Shown: one piece after another, positions 34,095 to 43,746 of the stretch
Layout: each line of letters starts with the position of its first letter
Numbering within the stretch: the stretch's first letter is position 1
Source: Basfia succiniciproducens
GTDB taxonomy: Bacteria > Pseudomonadota > Gammaproteobacteria > Enterobacterales > Pasteurellaceae
Reading direction: 5' to 3'
NCBI RefSeq assembly: GCF_011455875.1
Contig: NZ_CP015031.1
Span: 849,405-913,404, forward strand
DNA length: 64,000 bases
Translations under genes and position numbers: made by a program
Notes under the pieces: generated by a model
Database searches by the model: none
What the model was told of the DNA's origin: nothing
What the model saw: only the letters and a program-made list of their open reading frames with translations

Positions 34095-35861
34095 TTAAAC
34101 GGCAACCGTCGGAATTAAGTTTTCATTCCAGAAATCCACCACCGGATTAACCACCGGTTTGATGATGCCGACGCGAAGTACGAAATCACCGAAACCTTCG
34201 CCTTGATCGCGTTCCGTTGCCCAGCGTGCGATTAAGCCGTCCAGTTCCGAAAGAATTTCATCAAGTGTGATGTTTTCTTTATACAGTCTTGGAATACGGG
34301 TTCCCGCAATATTGCCGCCGAGATGAAGGTTATAGCGCCCTACCGCTTTGCCCACCAGGCCGATTTCCGCTAACATTGCGCGTCCGCAGCCGTTCGGGCA
34401 ACCGGTAATACGGGTGACGATATAGTCTTGTTCCACATGGTGTTTCGCCATAATTTTATCCAGTTCGTCGATAAATTCCGGCAATACCCGTTCCGATTCC
34501 GCCATTGCCAGCGGGCAGGTTGGGAAGGATACGCAGGACATGGCGTTTTCACGCAATTTGCTAATCTTTCTGATTAAACCGTATTGGCGGGCGATATCTT
34601 CGATTTGCCGTTTATCTTCTTCGGCAACATTGGCGATAATAATATTTTGGTTGGCCGTAATACGGAAATCGCCCTTATGCACTTTCGCCAGTTCCAGCAT
34701 ACCGGTCATTAACGGTAAATCCGGTTTATCCACTAACCGACCGCTTTCAATAAAGCAGGTTAAATGCCATTTTTTATCAATACCTTTTACCCAGCCGATA
34801 CGGTCGCCGCGCTCGGTAAATTCAAACGGTCGGATGGCTTCGAATCGGCGTCCCATACGGCGTTCCACTTCTTCGCGGAAACCTTCTAAGGTCATATTCT
34901 GAATAGTATAACGCAAGCGGGCGTTTTTACGATCCGCACGGTTACCGAAATCGCGCTGCGTGGTTACAATGGATTCGGCGGCTTTCAGGGTATCTTCAAC
35001 CGGCACATAACCTAATTCAAGAGCAATATTCGGATAGGTTTTCGTATTGCCGTGTTCAAAGGAAAGCCCGCCGCCCACAAGCACGTTAAAGCCCGCCAGT
35101 TTGCCGGTTTTTTCGTCTTTAATGCCCACGAAATTCATATCGTTGCTATATAAATCCACGTCGTTTAACGGCGGCAATACCACGGCGGTTTTATATTTAC
35201 GCGGTAAATAACGGTTACCTAAAATAGGCTCGTCTTCCTGGCCTAAAAAGCTGTCGGAACTTTGCACTTTTTTGCCTGAAATCCACACATCCAGATAGCC
35301 GTTAGTGCGCGGCAATAAATGCTCGGAAATTTTCTTCGCCCATTCGTAGGCTTCCTGATGCAATTCCGATTCAACCGGGTTTGAAGAACATAGCACATTA
35401 CGGTTCATATCCGAGGCGGTGGCGATGGAATCCAGCCCCAGTTTATGCAGCAAGCGGTGCATATCCTGCAATTTGGTTTTCGGCACGCCGTGATATTGGA
35501 ACGTCTGTCGGTTGGTTAAACGAATCGATTGATAATAATTGTTATCCCGTGCAAATTTATCAATTTCAATCCATTGCTCGGGCTTGATAATCCCGCCCGG
35601 CAAACGGCAACGTAACAGCATAAATTTCCGCGGCTCCAGTTTTTCCTCCTGGCGTTCGGCACGAATGTCGCGGTCGTCCTGTTCATACATTCCGTGGAAA
35701 CGGATTAATTGGAAATTATCGCCCTTAAAACCGCCGGTTAAACCGTCTTCCAAATCATCTAAAATAGTGCCGCGCAAGTGGTTGCTTTCCTCTTTTAAAC
35801 GTTCGTTATCAGACAGCGGGTTATCCTGCCACTCCAGGCCTTTTTGTTTTTTATCGCTCAT
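34095..35861 (-). CDS. cysI: Sulfite reductase hemoprotein (beta subunit)
   Basis: A 588-residue assimilatory sulfite reductase. Two ferredoxin-like half domains (for example '[13 protein letters not shown]', '[16 protein letters not shown]') alternate with siroheme domains. The 4Fe-4S/siroheme ligands lie in '[19 protein letters not shown]' and '[16 protein letters not shown]' (C-x5-C and C-x3-C). It reduces sulfite to sulfide with six electrons from CysJ. It is the last gene of the minus-strand cys run, 12 bases after cysJ. Confidence 0.97.
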   Translation of the reverse strand: MSDKKQKGLEWQDNPLSDNERLKEESNHLRGTILDDLEDGLTGGFKGDNFQLIRFHGMYEQDDRDIRAERQEEKLEPRKFMLLRCRLPGGIIKPEQWIEIDKFARDNNYYQSIRLTNRQTFQYHGVPKTKLQDMHRLLHKLGLDSIATASDMNRNVLCSSNPVESELHQEAYEWAKKISEHLLPRTNGYLDVWISGKKVQSSDSFLGQEDEPILGNRYLPRKYKTAVVLPPLNDVDLYSNDMNFVGIKDEKTGKLAGFNVLVGGGLSFEHGNTKTYPNIALELGYVPVEDTLKAAESIVTTQRDFGNRADRKNARLRYTIQNMTLEGFREEVERRMGRRFEAIRPFEFTERGDRIGWVKGIDKKWHLTCFIESGRLVDKPDLPLMTGMLELAKVHKGDFRITANQNIIIANVAEEDKRQIEDIARQYGLIRKISKLRENAMSCVSFPTCPLAMAESERVLPEFIDELDKIMAKHHVEQDYIVTRITGCPNGCGRAMLAEIGLVGKAVGRYNLHLGGNIAGTRIPRLYKENITLDEILSELDGLIARWATERDQGEGFGDFVLRVGIIKPVVNPVVDFWNENLIPTVAV

Positions 35862-35873
35862 TGGTATTCACTC

Positions 35874-37667
35874 CTAATACACATCACGTTGATAGCGTTT
35901 ATCTTCGCGCAAGTCATTTAAATATTCTTCCGCATCCTCCGGCGTTAATTTGCCTTCCCGTGCGATCACTTCCAGCAAAGCGTTTTCCACGTCTTTTGCC
36001 ATTTTAGAGGCGTCGCCGCATACATAAACATGTGCGCCCTCCTGCAGCCATTGCCAAAGTGCGGTGGATTTTTCACGAATTTTATCCTGCACATAAATTT
36101 TCTCCGCCTGATCCCGCGACCACGCAAAATCGTATTTATGCAGATAGCCGTCCTTGGCGAATTGTTGCCATTCCGCCTGATATAGGAAATCCGTCGCAAA
36201 ATGCTGATTACCGAAAATCAGCCAGTTTTTGCCCTCGGCCTCCTCTGCCTGGCGTTGTTGCAGGAATGCACGGAACGGCGCAATACCAGTTCCCGAACCA
36301 ATCATAATGATCGGTTTCGATTTATCCTGCGGCAGGCGGAAATTATCATTCGGTTCCACAAAGATTTTCACTTCGCCGTCTTCTTCCACGCGATCCGCTA
36401 AAAAGCCGGATGCAACGCCTGTTCTCGCCCGCCCTTCATGTTCGAAACGTACCACGCCGACACTTAAATGCACTTCTTCGCCCACTTCTTCCGGCGAAGA
36501 GGAAATGGAATATAAGCGCGGCGTTAACGGACGTAATAAATCGGCAAATTGCTGCGCACTGATTTTGGCCGGGAAGTCGTGCAATACGTCAACAATCGGT
36601 GTGTCGTTTACATAATCCGCCAGTTTTTTATCGCTACTCACTAATGCGGTTAACTTTTTGTTATTTGCTAATTGAGCATAGCCTTTCACAAAAGCCGGGG
36701 TGTTTTGCGTTAATTCCAGACGGCTTAAAAGTGCGCCATGAATATCCAAGCTTTTGCCGTTTAATTGAACGGATTCGTCAGGTTGGATTTTCAATAACCC
36801 CAGTACTTCGTTAATTAAATCGGGATCATTTTCCGCCCATACCCCCAGTGCATCACCCGCTTTGTATTGCAAACCGGAACCGGATAAATCAAATTCGAAA
36901 TGGCGCACATCTTTTGCCGAATCGCGGGCGGTAATTTTCTGATTGGTGATAAGTTTCGCCGTATATGGATTTTCTTTGCTGTAATTAACCGCACTTTGAG
37001 CCGAGCTTGCGCTTACAACAGATGCGACAACGGAAGCCGAAACGGCGGATTTGGCTTTAACCGCCTCAACCACATCCTGGATCCATTTATCGGCAGTCGG
37101 TTTGAAATCAAGATCCGCATCGGCACGTGCCAGTAAGCGTTTAGCACCGAGTTCTTCAAAACGTTTGTCGAAATCTTTTCCCGCCTGGCAGAAATTAGGA
37201 TATGAAGTATCGCCTAAACCTAATACCGCAAATTCAAGGTTGGCTAAATTCGGCGCTTTTTTACCATGCAACAATTTATAAAGCGGCACGCCTTCTTCCG
37301 GCGCTTCGCCTTCGCCCTGTGTTGAGGTAACCAATAGGACAAACTGTTCATCGCCAATGGTTTTGGCTTTATACTCTTTCAGCGCTTTGCGGGTTACATT
37401 GACGCCTTCCGCTTTTAAACGTTCCGCCAACTGATTCGCCACCCCATTGGCATTGCCGGTTTGCGATGCGGACAGCACTGTCACATTTAAAGGTTTATCT
37501 TCGGTTACAAGGGTTGAAGCCGCATTTTCATTTGTCACATTTGTACCTGCATCCTCACCCTGTGCCTTAGCCCAGGCATAACCGGAAAGCCACGCCAGTT
37601 GGATTGGATTTAACTTTGCCAGCAACTGTTCCGTTTCCGGCGGTAAAGGGTTTGTTGTGTTTGACAT
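35874..37667 (-). CDS. cysJ: Sulfite reductase flavoprotein (alpha subunit)
   Basis: A 597-residue diflavin reductase. A flavodoxin domain lies at about 55-200 ('SASQTGNANGVANQLAERL', 'STQGEGEAPEEG', 'VLGLGDTSYPNFC'). The FAD domain with its connecting region has 'RLYSISSSPEEVGEEVHLSVG'. The NADPH domain has 'IMIGSGTGIAPFRAFLQQR', 'YVCGDASKMAKDVE' and the C-terminal 'KRYQRDVY'. It passes NADPH electrons to CysI. An uptake-signal core lies in-frame near 36057-36066 and another near 36990. Confidence 0.97.
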   Translation of the reverse strand: MSNTTNPLPPETEQLLAKLNPIQLAWLSGYAWAKAQGEDAGTNVTNENAASTLVTEDKPLNVTVLSASQTGNANGVANQLAERLKAEGVNVTRKALKEYKAKTIGDEQFVLLVTSTQGEGEAPEEGVPLYKLLHGKKAPNLANLEFAVLGLGDTSYPNFCQAGKDFDKRFEELGAKRLLARADADLDFKPTADKWIQDVVEAVKAKSAVSASVVASVVSASSAQSAVNYSKENPYTAKLITNQKITARDSAKDVRHFEFDLSGSGLQYKAGDALGVWAENDPDLINEVLGLLKIQPDESVQLNGKSLDIHGALLSRLELTQNTPAFVKGYAQLANNKKLTALVSSDKKLADYVNDTPIVDVLHDFPAKISAQQFADLLRPLTPRLYSISSSPEEVGEEVHLSVGVVRFEHEGRARTGVASGFLADRVEEDGEVKIFVEPNDNFRLPQDKSKPIIMIGSGTGIAPFRAFLQQRQAEEAEGKNWLIFGNQHFATDFLYQAEWQQFAKDGYLHKYDFAWSRDQAEKIYVQDKIREKSTALWQWLQEGAHVYVCGDASKMAKDVENALLEVIAREGKLTPEDAEEYLNDLREDKRYQRDVY

Positions 37668-37697
37668 TTTATTTTTCCCACAAATTATTAAAAATCA

Positions 37698-37725
37698 CTC
37701 CCCTCCCTTAGCAAAGAGAGGAAAT
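37698..37725. repeat. Degraded repeat fragment in the cysN-cysJ gap
   Basis: The minus strand reads CTCTTTGCTAAGGGAGGGGA, recognisably similar to the terminal part of the element at 21595-21844 but with several changes. It is short and may be a relic. Confidence 0.5.
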
Positions 37726-37736
37726 ACTTCCCGGCA

Positions 37737-39026
37737 CTAAATTTCCAGAATCATTCCCGCCGCAACCGTGTGATAAGTTGCTTCGTCAATCAAGATAAAG
37801 GATCCCGTTGCGATATTTTGCGCGTATGTTGTTGCGGTAATCGGTTTTTGCAAGCTGATTTGCACTTCACCGATATCATTCATTTTTAAGCTGTCCGCTT
37901 GCGCCGAATGGCTTAAAGTCTGCACGTCCAGGACGCGATCCACGCTGGATACTTTGGCGAATACGGTTAATGTCGTGTGTTTTAATAAATATTTACGTGC
38001 CGGATTTAGTGCGCGCTGATCAAACCAGCAAACCGTCGCCTTTAACGCTTTGGTTGCAACCGTTGCCGAATTTTCCGCTAAAAAAGTATCGCCGCGGGAA
38101 ATATCAATATCGTCCGCTAAACGCAATGTGACCTGCTCGCCCACTTTTGCCGACTGCACCAGGCCGTTCGGCGAATAAATTTCGGTAATCCGGGTTTCAT
38201 ACCCTGTCGGCTCGATACGGACTTTATCGCCCTTACGGATAGAACCGGATTCAATACGCCCCTGATAACCGCGGAAATCGTCCTGTTTATCCTGATCCAA
38301 ACGGCTGACCAATTGCACCGGGAAATGAAAATCCTCCGCTTTTTCGGATTGGTGATCATCCGTCGGCAGATTTTCTAAAACGGTTAACAAGGCTTCGCCT
38401 TCATACCAGGGCGTCGCATCGCTTTTATGCACAATATTATCACCCTGCAAAGCGGAAACCGGTACAAACACCACTTCTTTCAAACCCAGCTGTTTCGCTA
38501 ATTTTGTATAGGCGGCGGTGATTGCATTGAATTTATTCTGTTCGAAATTCAGCAAATCCATTTTGTTAACGGCCACGATAATATGCGGGGTGTTTAGATG
38601 CTTTAAAATGGCGGAATGACGTTTGGTTTGCGCTAATAATTCCACTTCTTCTTTAGAAAAATCCAATTGAGAAGCATCAATTAGCACCACCGCCGCATTG
38701 GCGGTTGAAGCGCCCGTTACCATATTGCGGGTGTATTGCTCGTGTCCCGGGGTATCGGCGATAATGAATTTACGTTTTGCCGTAGAAAAATAACGATACG
38801 CCACATCAATGGTAATACCCTGTTCGCGTTCCGCTTCCAACCCGTCGGTTAAAATGGAAAAATCAATTACTTCCCCGTTGCTTTTGGATTTATCCAGACT
38901 TAACAGCTGATCGCTCAATAAGGCTTTGCTGTCGTAAAGTAAACGACCGATCAGCGTGCTTTTACCGTCATCCACACTGCCTGCGGTGATAAAACGAAGT
39001 GGTGCATATTGGTTTAGGTTGCTCAT
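37737..39026 (-). CDS. cysN: Sulfate adenylyltransferase subunit 1 (GTPase)
   Basis: A 429-residue translation-factor-like GTPase. G motifs are 'GSVDDGKSTLIGRLLYD' (G1), 'ADTPGHEQYTRNM' (G3) and 'NKMDL' (G4). Beta-barrel domains follow, with 'DDFRGYQGRIESGSIRKGDKV'. With CysD it makes APS from ATP and sulfate, driven by GTP. It is shorter than E. coli CysN at both ends and carries no fused APS kinase. The start at 39026 is preferred because AAGGATT lies upstream of it. Confidence 0.96.
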   Translation of the reverse strand: MSNLNQYAPLRFITAGSVDDGKSTLIGRLLYDSKALLSDQLLSLDKSKSNGEVIDFSILTDGLEAEREQGITIDVAYRYFSTAKRKFIIADTPGHEQYTRNMVTGASTANAAVVLIDASQLDFSKEEVELLAQTKRHSAILKHLNTPHIIVAVNKMDLLNFEQNKFNAITAAYTKLAKQLGLKEVVFVPVSALQGDNIVHKSDATPWYEGEALLTVLENLPTDDHQSEKAEDFHFPVQLVSRLDQDKQDDFRGYQGRIESGSIRKGDKVRIEPTGYETRITEIYSPNGLVQSAKVGEQVTLRLADDIDISRGDTFLAENSATVATKALKATVCWFDQRALNPARKYLLKHTTLTVFAKVSSVDRVLDVQTLSHSAQADSLKMNDIGEVQISLQKPITATTYAQNIATGSFILIDEATYHTVAAGMILEI

Positions 39027-39055
39027 TATATAATCCTTCAATATTCTGTTTAGCT

Positions 39056-39184
39056 CCCTTCTTTGCCGCCTTGTGTGCTTGAATTTGTAGGAAAATTTAG
39101 CATGTTTGAGCTACGTAGTAGCGAGTTCTAAATTTTCCGTTAAACAAATTCAGGCTAAGCAAGGAAACAAGGCAAAGCAGGGGG
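39056..39184. repeat. MITE-like imperfect inverted repeat in the cysD-cysN gap
   Basis: The left arm (39056-39100) and right arm (39128-39184) are imperfect complements sharing CTTTGCC, CCTTG, GAATTTGT and GGAAAATTTAG. The centre reads 'GAGCTACGTAGTAGCGAG'. No ORF is present. It resembles non-autonomous palindromic elements common in this family. Confidence 0.65.
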
Positions 39185-39195
39185 TGCTTTCTTTG

Positions 39196-39227
39196 GTTAC
39201 TTTCTTTGCACAAGCAAAGAAAGTGAC
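39196..39227. repeat. Strong hairpin next to the cysD 3' end
   Basis: GTTACTTTCTTTGC and GCAAAGAAAGTGAC form a 14-bp stem with one G-U pair and a 4-base loop. On the minus strand it follows the cysD stop by 5 bases, so it may work as an mRNA stabiliser or partial terminator between cysD and cysN. Confidence 0.7.
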
Positions 39228-39231
39228 AAAA

Positions 39232-40158
39232 TCAAAAATAACCTTGCTTTTTGCGTTGTTCCATGGCGGCTTCACTGGTGCGATCGTCCATGCGGGTTGC
39301 GCTGCGTTCCGAAATCTCAGTTAGCGCCGTTTCTTTAATAATCTCTGCCGGAGTTGCCGCCGTACTGGCCACCGGACAGGTGCAGCTGATATCTCCAACG
39401 GTGCGGAAACGTACGGAGACCACTTTGCTTTCGTCGCCCGGTTGTTTCGGCGTAATCGGTGTAACCGGTACCAACAAACCGTTGCGTTCCACTACTTCAC
39501 GTTGGTGAGCGTAATAAATCGGCGGTAATTCTAATTTTTCCCGTTCGATATATTGCCAGATGTCCAGTTCCGTCCAGTTGGAAATCGGGAATACCCGCAT
39601 ATTTTCGCCTTTATGCAATTTGCCGTTATACAGCGACCATAATTCCGGGCGTTGCGCTTTCGGATCCCATTGACCGAATTCATCACGGAAAGAAAAAATA
39701 CGTTCTTTAGCGCGGGCTTTTTCTTCGTCGCGACGGGCACCGCCCATTAAGGCGTCAAAACCGTTGGCTTCAATAGTTTCAAGCAGCGTGACCGCCTGTG
39801 CCGCATTGCGGGAATCCGTTTCTTTGCGTAACACTACGGTGCCTTTGGCAATGGAATCTTCAACATGGCCGACAACCAAACGTGCATTCAGTTTTTTCAC
39901 CTGCTCGTCACGGAATTGAATCACTTCCGGGTAGTTATGACCGGTGTCGATATGTACTAACGGAAACGGAAGAACCAAATCCCGTCCTTCTAATTGGAAG
40001 GCTTTACGAGCTAAGGCAAGTAAAACCACGGAATCCTTCCCGCCGGAGAAAAGTAATGCGGGATGACTACATTCGGCGACCACTTCGCGAATAATATAAA
40101 TGGATTCCGCCTCAAGCCAGTCCAGGTGGCCGTTTTCAATTTGATTTTGTGTTGTCAT
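39232..40158 (-). CDS. cysD: Sulfate adenylyltransferase subunit 2
   Basis: A 308-residue ATP pyrophosphatase of the PAPS-reductase superfamily. The PP-loop is 'LLFSGGKDSVVLLALARKAF'. Family stretches include 'HIDTGHNYPEVIQFRD', 'GGARRDEEKARAKERIFSFRD', 'FPISNWTELDIWQYI', 'PPIYYAHQREV' and 'RFRTVGDISCTCPV'. It forms the catalytic half of ATP sulfurylase with CysN, encoded downstream. Length matches E. coli CysD. Confidence 0.97.
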   Translation of the reverse strand: MTTQNQIENGHLDWLEAESIYIIREVVAECSHPALLFSGGKDSVVLLALARKAFQLEGRDLVLPFPLVHIDTGHNYPEVIQFRDEQVKKLNARLVVGHVEDSIAKGTVVLRKETDSRNAAQAVTLLETIEANGFDALMGGARRDEEKARAKERIFSFRDEFGQWDPKAQRPELWSLYNGKLHKGENMRVFPISNWTELDIWQYIEREKLELPPIYYAHQREVVERNGLLVPVTPITPKQPGDESKVVSVRFRTVGDISCTCPVASTAATPAEIIKETALTEISERSATRMDDRTSEAAMEQRKKQGYF

Positions 40159-40169
40159 TTATTTCTTCC

Positions 40170-40249
40170 TTTGTAGAGTGCGCCCATCGGCTCACCGCCT
40201 ATTAATATAAAATTTTCCCATGGCGGGCGTCTTAAGCCCAGCCGACGGC
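40170..40249. repeat. Palindromic repeat relic in the cysH-cysD gap
   Basis: The 80-base gap holds partially complementary GC-rich stretches, 'GCCCATCGGCTCACCGCC' near 40183-40200 and 'GGCGGGCGTC...CAGCCGACGG' near 40221-40248. The complementarity is imperfect. It looks like a decayed REP-type element; no ORF is present. Confidence 0.4.
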
Positions 40250-40981
40250 TTATTTATGCAAACCGCATTCCTTGCTGTCTTTGTTTTCCCACCACCAGCG
40301 ACCGGCGCGGATATCTTCGCCGGCTTTCACTTGTTTAGTACAGGGTTCGCAACCGATACTCGGATAACCCTGTTTGTACAGTTCGTTATAAGGAATGTCA
40401 TATTTCAGGATATAGGCCCACACATCCATTTCATGCCAGTCAAAAATCGGGTTATATTTGTCAATACCACGGCTTTGATCCCATTCATGAAATTCAAGTT
40501 CGGTACGGGTGACCGACTGCTCTCTGCGCTGCCCTGTCAGCCAGGCATCCGCATCGGCTAACGCCCGGTTTAACGGCTCGATTTTACGGATAAAACAACA
40601 TTCGCGGCGCAATTCCACGCTTTCATAAAAGGCAAATCTGCCTTTTTCGCGATCATATTTTTCCGCTGCGACGGGATCAGGACGGAATAATCGAAAATCC
40701 AAATCGGGATACGTCTTTTTCACCGTATCCGCCAAAGCCAGCGTTTCAGGATTTAAACGTCCGGTTTCCAAGGTGAATACCGTAATCTTTGCCTTGCTTT
40801 TAGCGATAACATCGGTAATCACCATGTCTTCCACGGCTAAACTGCTGGCAAATTTGGCATGTTGATGCCGATTGGCAATTTCATGAATACGCTGTGCCAG
40901 AAGCTGTTCTTTTTCAGCCAACGCGGCGAAATCCGTTACTGTCGGCTGAGGAATCTGCCAAAAATTCGGTTTAATAATCAT
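40250..40981 (-). CDS. cysH: Adenylylsulfate (APS) reductase, [4Fe-4S] type
   Basis: A 243-residue thiol-dependent reductase. The fold starts with 'FASSLAVEDMVITDVIAK', and 'FTLETGRLNPETL' matches the P-loop and sugar-nucleotide site. It has Cys128-Cys129 ('RRECCFIRKIEPL') and Cys211-x2-Cys214 ('GCEPCTKQ'), the CC-x(about 80)-CxxC pattern that holds a 4Fe-4S cluster in APS reductases and is missing from E. coli PAPS reductase. The catalytic Cys is in 'KECGLHK' at the end. It should convert APS to sulfite and AMP using thioredoxin. The absence of cysC nearby agrees. Confidence 0.93.
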   Translation of the reverse strand: MIIKPNFWQIPQPTVTDFAALAEKEQLLAQRIHEIANRHQHAKFASSLAVEDMVITDVIAKSKAKITVFTLETGRLNPETLALADTVKKTYPDLDFRLFRPDPVAAEKYDREKGRFAFYESVELRRECCFIRKIEPLNRALADADAWLTGQRREQSVTRTELEFHEWDQSRGIDKYNPIFDWHEMDVWAYILKYDIPYNELYKQGYPSIGCEPCTKQVKAGEDIRAGRWWWENKDSKECGLHK

Positions 40982-41022
40982 TGTTTTCCCACTTTTAAAT
41001 TAAATTTATCCGTCAGCTTACC

Positions 41023-42456
41023 CTAAGCTACTCGTTCAATACGCAGGCTATCCAAAGTAAAGTGCGGTCGTTTTTTCGTGAATTTATCTTCACCGAACCA
41101 AGCTAATTTTTCATGTAACGACACCACTTCACCCACCACAATTAAAGCCGGAGTCGGCGCTTTTTCCGCCAGTTCAGCCAGATTTTTCAGGGTGCCTATT
41201 TGCGTGTGCTGGGTTTCCTGCGTGCCTTGCGAAATTACGGCAACGGGCGTTGAGGCGGCTCTGCCGTGTTGCTGCAAACTTTGCGCAATGGTTGCCGCTT
41301 TTAAGGTCCCCATATAAATCACTAATGTCTGATTACTGCGGGCGAGAGTCTGCCATTCTATATCCGAGGCATCGGCTTTGCGGTGCCCGGTGACGAAAAC
41401 CGCACTTTGCGCATAATCCCGATGGGTCAACGGAATACCCGCATAAGCGGTGGCGCCAATCGCCGCCGTAATGCCCGGCACAACGGAAAACGGAATGCCT
41501 TGTTGCGCCAGTACTTCCAGCTCTTCACCGCCGCGGCCGAACACAAAAGGATCGCCGCCTTTCAACCGCACCACACGTTTACCCTGTAGGGCAAGATCCG
41601 CTAAAAGCTGATTGGTTTCTTGCTGCGCCACCTGACGCCCCTGCGCCCGTTTGCCGACAAAGATCAATTCCGCATCACGACGTACCAAATCCAGGATTTC
41701 GGCGGAAACCAAAGCGTCATATAACACCACATCCGCCTGCTGGATTTCCTGCAAGCCTTTCAGCGTCAATAACCCCGCATCACCCGGCCCGGCACCCACT
41801 AAGGAAACCGAACCGCCTTGATAATCTTTGGTCAGTTGTAATTCCAATTCTTTTTTCGCCGCTTCAATCTGACGGTTTTTTAATAGCCGGCTGAATCTGC
41901 CGTTGAACAAACTTTCCCAAAAGCGACGACGTTCGGTAATTGTTTTTAATTGTTGTTTTACTTTGTGCCGCCATTTGCCGGAAATATCCGCCATCACACC
42001 CAAATGTTGCGGTAATAAGGCTTCCAGCTTTTCACGTAATAAGCGGGCAAGTACCGGTGCCGCGCCGCCGCTTGAAACGGCAACCTGGATCGGACTACGA
42101 TCGATAATGGAAGGAAAAATAAAGGAGCAACGCGCTTGATCATCAACCACATTAACCAGTTTTTGCCGGCTTTCCGCCACCCGGAAAACCTGTTCGTTAA
42201 GTTGTTCGTCATCTGTCGCCGCCACCACTAAAAATACGTTGCGAACCTGTTCGCCGTGGAATTCTTTGGCAATCCAGATAATGCGATCCTGCTCGACAAG
42301 TGCGGTCAATTCCGCGTTTAATTTTTGTGCCGTAATGCGCACTTCCGCATTGGCTTTAAGCAGCAAGTTCACTTTACGCGCGGCAATCGCACCGCCGCCT
42401 ACCACCAGCACCGGACGGTTATTTAAATCGGCGAAAACGGGAAAGTAATTCATCAT
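41023..42456 (-). CDS. cysG: Siroheme synthase, trifunctional
   Basis: A 477-residue fusion. The N-terminal precorrin-2 dehydrogenase/ferrochelatase half (1-about 205) has '[21 protein letters not shown]' and '[32 protein letters not shown]'. The C-terminal uroporphyrinogen-III methyltransferase (about 215-477) has '[20 protein letters not shown]', '[17 protein letters not shown]' and '[12 protein letters not shown]'. It makes siroheme, the CysI cofactor. Two adjacent ATGs (42456, 42453) overlap the sbp stop codon, so translation is coupled. The uptake-signal core near 41059-41070 lies in the last codons. Confidence 0.97.
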   Translation of the reverse strand: MMNYFPVFADLNNRPVLVVGGGAIAARKVNLLLKANAEVRITAQKLNAELTALVEQDRIIWIAKEFHGEQVRNVFLVVAATDDEQLNEQVFRVAESRQKLVNVVDDQARCSFIFPSIIDRSPIQVAVSSGGAAPVLARLLREKLEALLPQHLGVMADISGKWRHKVKQQLKTITERRRFWESLFNGRFSRLLKNRQIEAAKKELELQLTKDYQGGSVSLVGAGPGDAGLLTLKGLQEIQQADVVLYDALVSAEILDLVRRDAELIFVGKRAQGRQVAQQETNQLLADLALQGKRVVRLKGGDPFVFGRGGEELEVLAQQGIPFSVVPGITAAIGATAYAGIPLTHRDYAQSAVFVTGHRKADASDIEWQTLARSNQTLVIYMGTLKAATIAQSLQQHGRAASTPVAVISQGTQETQHTQIGTLKNLAELAEKAPTPALIVVGEVVSLHEKLAWFGEDKFTKKRPHFTLDSLRIERVA

Positions 42457-43475
42457 TTATCCTTATGCTGAGCAGCAATGTAAAGTTGATCGAATAATGC
42501 GTTGTCGGCAAAATGGGTTTGATTGATTATGGCCCAATCGCCAAACACTTGGTTCACATCAAAGCTATTCACCGGTGGAAAAAGTGCGGTGGATTTTTGT
42601 AAAATTTTTTCATTAGTCGGGCGAAAATGATGTTTTACCGCCAATTCCTGCGCCGCTTCCGACCATAGATTACGTAAATAGGCTTGCGCTTGTTCGTGCG
42701 TACCGTTAATTTTTGTGTTGGCGTTAACTTCCGCCACATAAACCGGGGTATAAGCGGTATAACTCGGATAAATCACACTAAAGGTATTCTCACCCAGCGC
42801 TTTTGCCGCCAGCGCCGCTTCGTTTTCCGGCGTAATCAACACATCGCCTAAATTACGCTGAGTGAAGGAAATGCTCGCCCCCCGAGCACCGCTTTCCAGC
42901 ACCGGCACACGGGCTAATATTTTTTTCATAAAAGCTTGCGCTTGTTGCTCATCGCCCTGTGCTTTGGCGTAAGCATAAGCGGATAAATAGGCAAACCGTC
43001 CGTTAGCCGAGGTTTTCGGATTGGCAAAAATAACGGATACGTCATCACGAATTAAATCATGCCAGTCATGAATATTTTTCGGATTGCCTTTTTTCACCAG
43101 AAATACCATCACCGAACCAAAAGGAACGCTATGGTTTGGCAAGGCTTGCTGCCAGTGGCTATCCACCAATCCTTTTTTAACTAAGGTATCTACATCGCTA
43201 CTTTGCGTGAGCGTCACCACATCCGCCGGTAAACCGCTCGCCACACTTAACATTTGCTTGCTTGCTCCGCCGTGAGATTGGGAAATCATTAAGTCTTGCC
43301 CCTGTTGCGCTTTGTAGGCCTGACGAAATTCGAGATTATATTCTTTATAAAAATCACGAATTACATCATAAGCGACATTAAGCAATACGGTTTTCCGCGC
43401 TTGTTGTTCATGAGGTTTCAACCAGATTCCAGCCGAGATAAGCGCAATAAGAAAAATAACAATCCATTTTTTCAT
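42453..43475 (-). CDS. sbp: Periplasmic sulfate/thiosulfate-binding protein
   Basis: A 340-residue solute-binding protein with an N-terminal signal segment (about 1-25). Sbp/CysP family stretches are '[20 protein letters not shown]', '[23 protein letters not shown]', '[24 protein letters not shown]', '[27 protein letters not shown]' and '[16 protein letters not shown]'. It delivers sulfate or thiosulfate to the CysT-CysW-CysA importer encoded divergently. It could equally be called cysP; sequence alone does not settle sulfate versus thiosulfate preference. The first gene of the minus-strand run, overlapping cysG. Confidence 0.93.
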   Translation of the reverse strand: MKKWIVIFLIALISAGIWLKPHEQQARKTVLLNVAYDVIRDFYKEYNLEFRQAYKAQQGQDLMISQSHGGASKQMLSVASGLPADVVTLTQSSDVDTLVKKGLVDSHWQQALPNHSVPFGSVMVFLVKKGNPKNIHDWHDLIRDDVSVIFANPKTSANGRFAYLSAYAYAKAQGDEQQAQAFMKKILARVPVLESGARGASISFTQRNLGDVLITPENEAALAAKALGENTFSVIYPSYTAYTPVYVAEVNANTKINGTHEQAQAYLRNLWSEAAQELAVKHHFRPTNEKILQKSTALFPPVNSFDVNQVFGDWAIINQTHFADNALFDQLYIAAQHKDK

Positions 43476-43593
43476 TTTGCTCTCCTAAATGTTCGGTGAA
43501 ACCGAGGTGAAATTCATAACAACAAATACCCGTTCAATCGGTACGGCTAAATTTATAAAACAAAATTTATTCGTTCGAAAATAACAAAAATGA

Positions 43594-43664
43594 ATTTCTT
43601 ATAACCAAAAGAAATATTTCACCTTAATTTAATCGTTTAAATATTCATAAAAGTTATAAGAAAT
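43594..43664. promoter_or_regulatory. Candidate CysB-type operator pair in the divergent cys region
   Basis: ATTTCTTATAAC (43594-43605) and GTTATAAGAAAT (43653-43664) are perfect inverted copies 59 bases apart, centre to centre, between sbp and cysT. CysB controls these genes in enterics and its half-sites contain TTAT/ATAA-rich repeats, so this pair is a natural candidate. The exact Pasteurellaceae motif is unknown to me. Confidence 0.45.
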
Positions 43665-43746
43665 AATTTTTTGTTCTTTGCATTGAAGGAAAAGTGCGGT
43701 TATTTTTTTGAAAAATTTTGTCTGGATATGAATCACGGGAGCAAAA

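Noticed and set aside
39056-39227. An insertion sequence in the cysD-cysN gap
   Set aside because: There is no transposase ORF; the arms are short and imperfect, so it is called a non-autonomous repeat.
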